Below are positions 24,594 through 30,919 of a stretch of DNA of 32,199 nucleotides, piece by piece. How positions within the stretch are numbered: position 1 is the first letter of the stretch; each line of letters opens with the position of its first letter. Location: positions 1-32,199 of the forward strand of contig JASIAM010000289.1 in assembly GCA_030041985.1 (NCBI GenBank). The letters run 5' to 3'. Source of the DNA: Bryobacteraceae bacterium (GTDB taxonomy: Bacteria; Acidobacteriota; Terriglobia; Bryobacterales; Bryobacteraceae). Below the pieces are notes generated by a model that ran no database searches, had not been told where the DNA came from, and worked only from the letters and a program-made list of their open reading frames with translations. The translations under genes and the position numbers were made by a program.

Positions 24594-24622
24594 ATTCTAT
24601 CCGCATATATTGATGGTGTCCA
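24594..24622 (-). promoter_or_regulatory. Sigma-70 promoter of the DFSGVW-soxC-soxD operon
   Basis: On the minus strand TGGACA (24622-24617) and TAGAAT (24599-24594) are separated by exactly 17 bp, each matching its consensus at 5 of 6 positions. Initiation near 24587 gives a leader of about 30 nt to the ATG at 24556, with the AGGAGGG ribosome site inside it. This is the best promoter match I found in the window. Confidence 0.68.
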
Positions 24623-24675
24623 GCCCAGGCTGTTCCGTGTGTTCCGTGGGGGCATGGTAATGGGGTCAGGACCGC

Positions 24676-26034
24676 TTAGGGCGCAATCGCTTCGAGGGGC
24701 CGGCGGCGCGTCTCGATCATGCCGCCGGCTGCCAATGCGCCCAAGATGCTAATCGCCGCGAAGACCTGGAAAACGGTAGCTACGCCTCCGTGTCCCACCA
24801 TGAAGCCCACCAGGGTAGGGCCGGCTGCGGAAGCGAGGCGCAGCCAGGCGGTCGCCATGCCGGTTCCGATGGCCCGCATACGTGTCGGATAGACTTCGGG
24901 CGTATAGAGATACAAAACTGCATTGGCCGAGCCGATGACGCCATAGCTCAATGTCCCCAAAATGACCACGCTCAGCGCGGTGCGCGCCCCGGTGATTCCC
25001 AGAATGGCGAGCAACACGGCGCACACCAGAAAGCAGGCTAAGGTCCAGTTGCGGCGCCCAATCCGGTCAATCGAAAACGCACAGATCAGCACGAGAATCA
25101 CTTGCGCCACGTTGGTGAGAGAGGCTGCGCGGAGCGATGGGCGCAGGCCGAGATGATAGACGCCGGTGTAAAGACTGGGCATCCAGTTGTTGAGGCTGTT
25201 GGCCACGAAGTAAGCGCACGCCCAAAGCGCCCAGACAATCAAAGTGCGCCGGCGGTAGAAGTCGGAGAGCGGCTCGCTCCAGCGAGTCGGGCGGCCGAGA
25301 GCTTCCCGATTGATTTCGGGTCCGGCGCCAAGGCGCGCGCCTGCTCCCACGCTTGCTTCCATCTGCTTGACGATGGCTTCGGCTTCGGCGGCGCGTCCCC
25401 GGGCGATCAGCCAGCGCGGCGATTCCGGCAGGCGCGCCAACAGAACGGCAATCACGCAACAGGGAATCGCGCCGATCAGGAAGATGGCCTTCCAACCGAG
25501 GGCCGGCACCAGCCACGCGCCCACCTGGCCGGTGGCCATCAAGCCGGCGGGGAAGATGATCTCGTAAACCAGAAAGAAGCGCCCCCGCCCGCGCGCCTGC
25601 GATAGTTCACTGATATAAGCGGCCGCTACTGGCATTTCGCCGCCGATGCCGATGCCTTGGACGAGGCGGCACGCGAGCAGCGCATAAAACCCATTGGCCC
25701 ACGCACAGCCGAAGCTCATCACCGCCATGATCGTTACGGCCACGGTGGCGCTGGGAACGCGGCCGAACTTCTCCGCCATCCAGGTGAACAGAAATGCGCC
25801 GGCCAGTTGCCCCACGTACGCGATCGCAATCAGAACACCCACCCGCTGCGGCGACAGGCGCCACAAGCCGGTCAGAACGGGGAGCGCAAAGGCGAGGGAG
25901 AGAGCGCTGAAGGCGTCGAAGAATGTCGCGCTGCCCATGACGAGGCGCGGCCGCAGATGCCAGTGCGTGGTGGGAATGCTTTCGATGCGGGCGAGTAGAG
26001 AGGCGGCATCGAAATGCTCGCGGCCCGGTGTCAT
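24676..26034 (-). CDS. MFS transporter (metabolite:H+ symporter type)
   Basis: This 452-residue integral membrane protein has about 12 predicted hydrophobic segments and a charged central loop ('EAEAIVKQMEASVGAGARLG'). Family marks are the loop 2-3 motif 'AEKFGRVPS', 'RLVQGIGIGGEMPVAAAYISEL' in helix 4, and 'RLPESPRWLIARGRAAEAEAI' after helix 6. These are shared by the sugar-porter and aromatic-acid/niacin-type symporters. The gene follows the NicC-like monooxygenase by 7 bp, with GAGG between, so the two form an operon and the transporter probably imports the monooxygenase substrate or its precursor, such as an aromatic or N-heteroaromatic acid. The final residues are charged (METRRRP type), as usual for a cytoplasmic C-terminus. 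Specificity cannot be settled from sequence. Confidence 0.9.
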   Translation of the reverse strand: MTPGREHFDAASLLARIESIPTTHWHLRPRLVMGSATFFDAFSALSLAFALPVLTGLWRLSPQRVGVLIAIAYVGQLAGAFLFTWMAEKFGRVPSATVAVTIMAVMSFGCAWANGFYALLACRLVQGIGIGGEMPVAAAYISELSQARGRGRFFLVYEIIFPAGLMATGQVGAWLVPALGWKAIFLIGAIPCCVIAVLLARLPESPRWLIARGRAAEAEAIVKQMEASVGAGARLGAGPEINREALGRPTRWSEPLSDFYRRRTLIVWALWACAYFVANSLNNWMPSLYTGVYHLGLRPSLRAASLTNVAQVILVLICAFSIDRIGRRNWTLACFLVCAVLLAILGITGARTALSVVILGTLSYGVIGSANAVLYLYTPEVYPTRMRAIGTGMATAWLRLASAAGPTLVGFMVGHGGVATVFQVFAAISILGALAAGGMIETRRRPLEAIAP

Positions 26035-26041
26035 CGCCGCC

Positions 26042-27217
26042 TCATGCTATGCGCGTTTCCACCGGAGGCAAAGGAACGCTCCAGGCATCGTAGCCGTAGA
26101 GCCAGGAGGTGTCTTCATCGCCGCCTCTCATCCATGTGTTGGCGCTGGAGATGGCTTGAATGCGAGAAGTTCGCCGTTTGCGATGGGCTTCGTAGCGGCG
26201 GAAAGCACCCTCGATGTCTTCGCCTTCCGTCTCTTGCAGGCAGCGGGCCAGCACGGCGGCATCTTCGATAGCCGTGCCAGCTCCCTGCGCCATGTAAGGC
26301 GTCATGGGGTGACAGGCATCGCCCAGCAGCACCACGCGCCCGCCGCTCCAACGGTCCAGCGGTTCGCGCTCCAGGATCGCCCACTTGTGGCAATCGGGGC
26401 AGGCGGCAAGCACCGCGCGGACATCGGGGTGAAAGCCGGAGTAGGCCTCTCGCAGCTCGCGCACATCACCTTTGGCGGACCACGATTCCGGCGTAAGCCA
26501 CTCGGCCGGCTCGGGCACACTGGTCACGAAGTAGATCTCGCTGCGGTGGCAAGTTATGTAATAGATGACGATGTGGCGGTCCGGGCCCCACCACTTGGTG
26601 CGGGAGGGGCCTGCATCAAAGCCGTTCAGCAAAGCTGCGGGGAACACCGCGCGATAGGCGATGCGGCCCTTGTGGATGGGCTGGTCGGCGCCGATGATCA
26701 TTTCGCGCACCGCAGAATGGACGCCATCCGCTCCCACTGCAGCGCCGGCGCGTGCGCTAGACCCATCCGCAAACCGGAGCGTAACCTCCGAGGAATTCTG
26801 CTCCAGACCAGTGAGCTTTTTGTTGCGGTGAATGATTTCCGGCGGCAAAACGGAGAGCAGAGCGTCGTGCAACTCGGCGCGGTGCACGCAGAGGTACGGC
26901 GCGCCAAAGAGGTCTTCCGGCATGGGCAACTCGCGCAGCAGCGCGCCGGTGTCCCATTCGCGGTTGAGGTGGGAATAGGGCTGGAAGGCCACGCGGCCGA
27001 GGCGCTGATGGATGCCGATGCGGCGCAGCACCTTCATGGCGTTAGGCATGATCTGGATGCCCGCGCCCACGCGCGCGAAGTGGCTGGCCTGTTCGTATAC
27101 CTGAACGGCGAATCCCGCCTGGCGCAGAGTTGCGGCTGCGGTGAGACCGCCCATTCCCGCGCCGATGATTGCTATCGAAAGTGGATGCGTGGGCAACCTG
27201 GTGAGATAGGTTATCAC
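26042..27217 (-). CDS. FAD-dependent aromatic monooxygenase (NicC-like, 6-hydroxynicotinate 3-monooxygenase family)
   Basis: This is a 391-residue class A flavoprotein hydroxylase. The FAD dinucleotide fold is GAGMGG at 19-24, with the conserved 'GAGIQIMPNAMKVLRRIG' shortly after. 'GADGVHSAVREMI' near 170 and GDACHPMTPYMAQGAGTAIEDAA near 297 are the DG and GD motifs. Compared from memory with Pseudomonas NicC, several parts agree closely, including 'KWWxxDRHxxxYY', 'YFVTxVPE', 'MAQGAxxAIEDAAxLxRCLQE' and a C-terminal 'SxANTW' with 'WxYGYD'. NicC decarboxylatively hydroxylates 6-hydroxynicotinate to 2,5-dihydroxypyridine; salicylate-type substrates are an alternative. The GTG start at 27217 is tentative because no ribosome site precedes it; a TTG seven codons later is possible. 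It leads an operon with the MFS transporter. Confidence 0.85.
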   Translation of the reverse strand: MITYLTRLPTHPLSIAIIGAGMGGLTAAATLRQAGFAVQVYEQASHFARVGAGIQIMPNAMKVLRRIGIHQRLGRVAFQPYSHLNREWDTGALLRELPMPEDLFGAPYLCVHRAELHDALLSVLPPEIIHRNKKLTGLEQNSSEVTLRFADGSSARAGAAVGADGVHSAVREMIIGADQPIHKGRIAYRAVFPAALLNGFDAGPSRTKWWGPDRHIVIYYITCHRSEIYFVTSVPEPAEWLTPESWSAKGDVRELREAYSGFHPDVRAVLAACPDCHKWAILEREPLDRWSGGRVVLLGDACHPMTPYMAQGAGTAIEDAAVLARCLQETEGEDIEGAFRRYEAHRKRRTSRIQAISSANTWMRGGDEDTSWLYGYDAWSVPLPPVETRIA

Positions 27218-27239
27218 GCAGTGCAGGCACCGCGTGGAA

Positions 27240-27257
27240 CCCCACCGAATCGTGGGG
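27240..27257 (+). repeat. Inverted repeat in the divergent NicC/FecR intergenic region
   Basis: CCCCAC and GTGGGG flank CGAATC, a perfect 6-bp stem. It sits between the divergent starts of the monooxygenase (27217) and the FecR gene (27288). It could be an operator shared by both or a leader hairpin of the FecR gene. No T-run follows. Confidence 0.35.
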
Positions 27258-27287
27258 CATCTAACGTTCTAGGAAAGGATGTTAACT

Positions 27288-28274
27288 ATGGCTAAGCTTT
27301 GGAGGTTGCCTCTCGGGCTGGCCGCTGTTGGAATGTTGGTGGTAGCGAGTGCCTTTGGGCAATCCTACGGTCAGAATTACGGTCCGAACTACAATCCGAA
27401 CTACGGTCAAAACAGAGTTGCCCAGCCTGGTGCGGTGAACTACGTTGAAGGGAATGTTTCGATTAACGGACGTACGATCACGAACCAAACGGTCGGTACA
27501 GCGCTAGTAGAACAAGGACAAACGCTCGAAACGGCTCAGGGCAAAGCGGAAATGTTGCTCACTCCTGGGGTGTTTGTGCGGTTGGACAGTAACAGTGCCG
27601 TGCAACTGGTCCGCAGTTCGTTGGTGAATCCGCAGGTCCAATTGCAGAGGGGCCGCGCGATGATTGAAGTCGACCAGATCGCGAGGGAAAACAACATCTC
27701 GGTGCTGGTCAGCGGGTCAACAACGCGGCTAGACAAGAAGGGACTTTACGAATTCGACGCCGATACGCATTCGGTGGCGGTGTTTAAGGGAAAAGCGACG
27801 GTCCAAGTGGACGATCGCAACATCAATGTTGACTATGGGCAAGAGCTGATGTTGTCGTCCACGGGCAAGCTGAAAGCGCGGAACTTCAACCGTAAAGCGC
27901 CTGACGAACTGTATGCCTGGAGCAAGCTGCGCTCGGAATATATGGCGGAGGCCAACGCCTCATCAGCGCAGATGATTTACGTGGATAACCCGTGGTGGTG
28001 GTACGGGACGGGCTGGTATTGGAACCCGTGGTTTGACTCGTGGGCATTTGTGCCGGGCGGCGGATTTTTCTATAGTCCGTTTGGATTCGGATTCTATTCA
28101 CCGGTGTATCTGGGAGCCTATGGTTTCCGAGGAGGCTATGGCTACCGTGGATTGCCTGGCCGTGGAGCATACGGATATCGGGGATTTGCTGAGGGCCCTG
28201 GACCGGGATTCCATGGAGGTGGTTTTGGCGGAGGCTTCCACGGAGGTTTCGGGGGAGGCGGAGGCCGACGGTAA
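27288..28274 (+). CDS. Exported FecR-domain protein with Gly/Tyr-rich tail
   Basis: This protein has 328 residues from the ATG at 27288, which is 9 bp after AGGAAAGG; the ATG at 27279 touches that site and is unlikely. The signal peptide (LGLAAVGMLVVASAFGQ) is followed by four degenerate YGQN/YGPN/YNPN units. Residues about 45-195 form a FecR domain: 'VNYVEGNVSINGR', 'VEQGQTLETAQGKAEMLLTPGVFVRLDSNSAVQL', 'RGRAMIEVD' and 'VFKGKATVQV'. The C-terminal third is extremely rich in Trp, Tyr, Phe and Gly ('WWWYGTGWYWNPW', 'FGFGFYSP', 'GFGGGFHGGFGGGGG'). In FecR proteins this domain lies in the periplasm, but no transmembrane anti-sigma part is present here. It may be a periplasmic or cell-surface structural protein. 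It ends just before a strong terminator. Confidence 0.87.
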   Translation: MAKLWRLPLGLAAVGMLVVASAFGQSYGQNYGPNYNPNYGQNRVAQPGAVNYVEGNVSINGRTITNQTVGTALVEQGQTLETAQGKAEMLLTPGVFVRLDSNSAVQLVRSSLVNPQVQLQRGRAMIEVDQIARENNISVLVSGSTTRLDKKGLYEFDADTHSVAVFKGKATVQVDDRNINVDYGQELMLSSTGKLKARNFNRKAPDELYAWSKLRSEYMAEANASSAQMIYVDNPWWWYGTGWYWNPWFDSWAFVPGGGFFYSPFGFGFYSPVYLGAYGFRGGYGYRGLPGRGAYGYRGFAEGPGPGFHGGGFGGGFHGGFGGGGGRR

Positions 28275-28306
28275 TTTACTTTGACTGACGCTACTGACTA
28301 GCTTTG

Positions 28307-28344
28307 CGTTCGCGGCCCTGGTGGGAGGCCGCGAACGTTTTTTT
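28307..28344 (+). terminator. Rho-independent terminator of the FecR gene
   Basis: CGTTCGCGGCC (28307-28317) pairs perfectly with GGCCGCGAACG (28327-28337) around a 9-nt loop, and seven T follow (28338-28344). It lies 33 bp after the FecR stop. On the other strand no T-run follows, so it acts on plus-strand transcripts only. Confidence 0.92.
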
Positions 28345-28350
28345 CAGAAA

Positions 28351-29877
28351 TCACGCGCGGACGGCACCTGATACCGGTAGAAGCCGGCTGCGGATTTGAT
28401 TCATAACATCCGACGCGAGGAAAGGTTTGCGAAGCACGGGAAAATTATGCTCTTCGCAGAGCGCTTCTTCTTCGGGCGGAAGTATTGTGCCAGTCATTAC
28501 AATTACGAGCATGTTGGAAATCTGCCGCAAGAATTCCACTCCGAGTTCCACCCCATTTCCGTCCGGCAGCATGTAATCAAGCAAAGCAGCATTGGGCCTG
28601 TTCTCGCGTACGAGGCGTTGGGCTTCGGTGGCGGATTCGGCCGTGAGAAGGCGCCAACCGGCGTCGGCCATGAGACGTTCCAGGAAATGCAGCAGATCGC
28701 GATTGTCATCGACCAACAGAACCGTGGGATGGGCAGGAGCACTGGCCTCGTGCTGTTCGACCGTGTGGATGTTCAGCTTTTCCCGCTCTTCGGAAATATC
28801 CACGCGCACGCGCGATCCGGGGGTCACCTGATTGGTCACCACCAGGGCGGATAGTGGCTGCGTGAGTTGGCGATGGATGGTGCGCTTCAGTTCCCGGGCG
28901 CCGTATTCGGCACTGGTGCCCTTTTCGAGCAGAAACTGGCGGGTTTCAAATGGGACCTCAAGGGTAAAAGAACGATTGCCCAAGCGCGTATTGACGTGAT
29001 TCTGCAGATCGGTGATCTGCTTATCCAGAATGGCGGAAAGGGATTCGGGAGTAAGGGGCTGATAGGTAATGATGCAATCGACGCGGTTTACAAATTCGGG
29101 TGAAAACCGCTTGCGCACGGAGACCAGGGCAATGTTCTGCAGCTTGCTGGTGAGATCGGGGCGGGGATCACCGGCCTGAGCGGATTGAAAGCCGAAATCG
29201 GGGTTAATCTCGCGAATCATTTCGCGGGCGCCCAAGTTGCTGGTGAGAAACACCAGGCTTTTTTCGAAGTTGACGGTGGAATTATCGCCCAGACGCAGGA
29301 TTCCCTTATCAAGGACGCCGAGCAGGAGGCGCGTCATGGAAGGGGCAGCCTTCTCGATCTCGTCGAACAGGACGAGGGAGAGGGCGCACTTTTCACTGGT
29401 AATGGCATTGAGCTTCTGCTGGGTGAGCATCGGCTGCGTTTCGCGATGGCCTAGGTAACCCGGTGGGGCGCCGATCAATTTGGCCACTTCGTGTTCCATC
29501 TGGAACTCGCCGCAATCGATTTTGAGCACATTTTTTTCGGTGCCGTGCAGGATCTCGGCCAACGCTTCGACGGTTTTGGTTTTGCCGGTTCCGGTCGGAC
29601 CGAGTAGCAGGAACACGCCAACCGGACGTCCTTCGGGGGCCAACCCGGCCTGAAACATCTGAATATACGGCACGATGACACGTGTCGCGGCTGGTTGTCC
29701 TACCACTTTCTGGGCAAGGACCGAGGTCAGGTCTTCAATCGTATCAGCTCCCTGTTTGCGTGTCCGAGACTGCGTGCCTTTCGGTTTTTCCACGCCATCC
29801 TCCGCCTTGATTATATTGGCCGGATTTGCTTTGACTCGGGTTTTCCGTCTCTCTTCAGGACGGTTCGGCTCTTTCAT
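28351..29877 (-). CDS. ClpB/ClpA-type AAA+ ATPase fused to a response-regulator receiver domain
   Basis: This is a 508-residue cytoplasmic protein. Residues 1-45 are basic and look disordered. Residues about 50-350 form one Clp/Hsp100 D2-type AAA+ module: Walker A GPTGTGKT at 93-100, pore loop GYLG at 140-143, Walker B LVLFDE at 168-173, sensor-1 'FLTSNLGA', Arg finger in 'RFSPEFVNRVD' near 265, and sensor-2 'YGARELKR' near 328. Residues 384-500 form a receiver domain: acidic pair D390-D391, phospho-acceptor D434 in LLDYMLPDG, T462 in MTGT and K484 in LRKPF. All key residues of both modules are present. The N-domain and D1 of ClpB are missing, and I see no ClpP-binding loop. Phosphorylation of D434 probably gates the ATPase. 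No histidine kinase is adjacent. No clear ribosome site precedes the ATG. Confidence 0.92.
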   Translation of the reverse strand: MKEPNRPEERRKTRVKANPANIIKAEDGVEKPKGTQSRTRKQGADTIEDLTSVLAQKVVGQPAATRVIVPYIQMFQAGLAPEGRPVGVFLLLGPTGTGKTKTVEALAEILHGTEKNVLKIDCGEFQMEHEVAKLIGAPPGYLGHRETQPMLTQQKLNAITSEKCALSLVLFDEIEKAAPSMTRLLLGVLDKGILRLGDNSTVNFEKSLVFLTSNLGAREMIREINPDFGFQSAQAGDPRPDLTSKLQNIALVSVRKRFSPEFVNRVDCIITYQPLTPESLSAILDKQITDLQNHVNTRLGNRSFTLEVPFETRQFLLEKGTSAEYGARELKRTIHRQLTQPLSALVVTNQVTPGSRVRVDISEEREKLNIHTVEQHEASAPAHPTVLLVDDNRDLLHFLERLMADAGWRLLTAESATEAQRLVRENRPNAALLDYMLPDGNGVELGVEFLRQISNMLVIVMTGTILPPEEEALCEEHNFPVLRKPFLASDVMNQIRSRLLPVSGAVRA

Positions 29878-30053
29878 AGGGCAGACTTGGCTTTTGCTTC
29901 CAATAGTTTACGGTCACAGGGAAGACCGGCCAAAAAACTTGCCCGAGCTGTGACCTCCCTGCGCACTGCCTCTTTTTTTAACATACCGGAGTAGTTTTGG
30001 AACGTTCGATCGTGACCAAATAGTACCGGAAGTTCGGGAATTTTCTCTCGGGA

Positions 30054-30272
30054 TTACCGATGGCGGAAAGTTATGCGTCCTTTGGTAAGATCGTAGGGAG
30101 AGAGTTCCAGGGTGACTTTGTCGCCTGCCAGCACACGGATGCGGTTCCGGCGGAGCCGGCCGGCTAAATGAGCCAGCACGACGCGGTCGTGTTCGAGCTG
30201 GACGCTGAACAGGCCGCTGGGGAATTTCTCCAGCACGGTGCCGGTTACTTCGATGCTATCTTCTTTACTCAT
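30054..30272 (-). CDS. infA: Translation initiation factor IF-1
   Basis: This 72-residue protein has the S1/OB fold of IF-1, which binds the ribosomal A site during initiation. The family pattern is clear: '[25 protein letters not shown]', '[41 protein letters not shown]'. Length and both ends match the standard protein. AAAGGA lies shortly before the ATG at 30272. It follows the cold-shock gene by 53 bp on the same strand, outside any ribosomal-protein cluster in this window. Some details, such as 'HLAGRLRRN' instead of the common 'HISGKMRKN', suggest it could be a second, cold- or stress-linked copy; a genome-wide count would decide. Confidence 0.95.
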   Translation of the reverse strand: MSKEDSIEVTGTVLEKFPSGLFSVQLEHDRVVLAHLAGRLRRNRIRVLAGDKVTLELSPYDLTKGRITFRHR

Positions 30273-30325
30273 ATTCCTTTCAAGTGCGGGCCGGCGGCCA
30301 AACGAAGCCGGCCCGCGAAAATTCG

Positions 30326-30529
30326 TCAGCCGGTAGTGACGTTGGTCGCCTGCAAGCCCTTGGGGCCTTTGGTCACCTCAAACTCTACCCTGGAGCCTTC
30401 ATCCAGCGTGCGATAGCCCTGCGATTGGATGGCGGAGAAGTGTACGAACACGTCTTCCCCGTTCTCCCTCTGGATAAAACCGTAGCCCTTGGCTGCGTTA
30501 AACCACTTCACTGTACCTTTTTCTTTCAT
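30326..30529 (-). CDS. Cold-shock domain protein (CspA family)
   Basis: This is a 67-residue single cold-shock domain. The start is the ATG at 30529, with GAGG and AAGGAA upstream; a longer frame with an extra 10 residues lacks a site. Nucleic-acid binding motifs RNP1 (KGYGFIQR) and RNP2 (VFVHFSAI) are intact, and the opening '[16 protein letters not shown]' is canonical. Such proteins bind single-stranded RNA and act as RNA chaperones and transcription antiterminators. It heads a two-gene unit with infA. Its leader contains a perfect terminator-type hairpin 57 bp before the start codon, which may be a target of its own antitermination activity. Confidence 0.96.
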   Translation of the reverse strand: MKEKGTVKWFNAAKGYGFIQRENGEDVFVHFSAIQSQGYRTLDEGSRVEFEVTKGPKGLQATNVTTG

Positions 30530-30585
30530 CTGCCTCGTTTCCTTCTGTAAAAAATGCATTTACTCGTCGGGCCGCTCTGATAGCA

Positions 30586-30623
30586 AAAAAGGGGGTGCGG
30601 ACGTACGCACGCACCCCCTTTTT
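30586..30623 (-). terminator. Strong bidirectional terminator-type hairpin in the cold-shock gene leader
   Basis: AAAAAGGGGGTGCG (30586-30599) pairs perfectly over 14 bp with CGCACCCCCTTTTT (30610-30623) around a 10-nt loop. A GC core flanked by A- and T-runs gives an intrinsic terminator on both strands. On the minus strand it lies between a TATAAT at 30665-30660 and the cold-shock ATG at 30529. No gene ends upstream of it on the minus strand, so it is not a normal gene-end terminator there. Confidence 0.82.
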
Positions 30624-30659
30624 ACTGTAGAGACGAAAGCAAGAGTCAAATGCCAAACC

Positions 30660-30665
30660 ATTATA
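30660..30665 (-). promoter_or_regulatory. Possible -10 element of the cold-shock/infA unit
   Basis: A perfect TATAAT, preceded directly by TG, occurs on the minus strand in GC-rich surroundings. The -35 position (around 30683-30688, CCATCG) does not match the consensus. Initiation near 30653 would leave about 30 nt before the hairpin at 30623. Confidence 0.4.
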
Positions 30666-30919
30666 CAACAGGATGGAGGGCGCGATGGGGCCAAGCAATG
30701 CCTTACTGGCGCCAGCTTGTGATTTTTACGGGCGCCAGCCAATCCCGGGCCCGAACCCTCGATTCCCACTTGCAACCACCTAACCTAATTTTGCATCATA
30801 AAACTAGCGTAGTCTGTCGATTCGAGCCGGTCGGAATCCCCCAAAAGCCAGTTGGGACTTTAAGAAGAAACAATTGCCGAGGCGCGACGTCGAGAATAAT
30901 GTGAGGCCACACAAAACTG
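30666..30919. other. Intergenic region between cold-shock unit and sigma factor, with GGCGCCAG repeats
   Basis: This 254-bp divergent region has no gene I can support. It contains a perfect 10-bp palindrome CTGGCGCCAG (30706-30715) and a second GGCGCCAG (30731-30738) 23 bp after the first, which could be a paired operator. A GC-rich stretch follows (30745-30775). An AT-rich stretch at 30786-30806 may hold the sigma-factor promoter, but no clear -35/-10 pair was found. Confidence 0.3.

Noticed and set aside
25694-27295. Plus-strand frame of 533 codons opposite the MFS and monooxygenase genes
   Set aside because: It spans two genes on the other strand that carry strong family motifs; it is an open frame by GC bias only.
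30738-30790. tRNA-like appearance (GC-rich with GGGTTCGGGCCC and TTGCAACCA)
   Set aside because: No acceptor or T-stem pairing with a 7-nt loop could be drawn on either strand.
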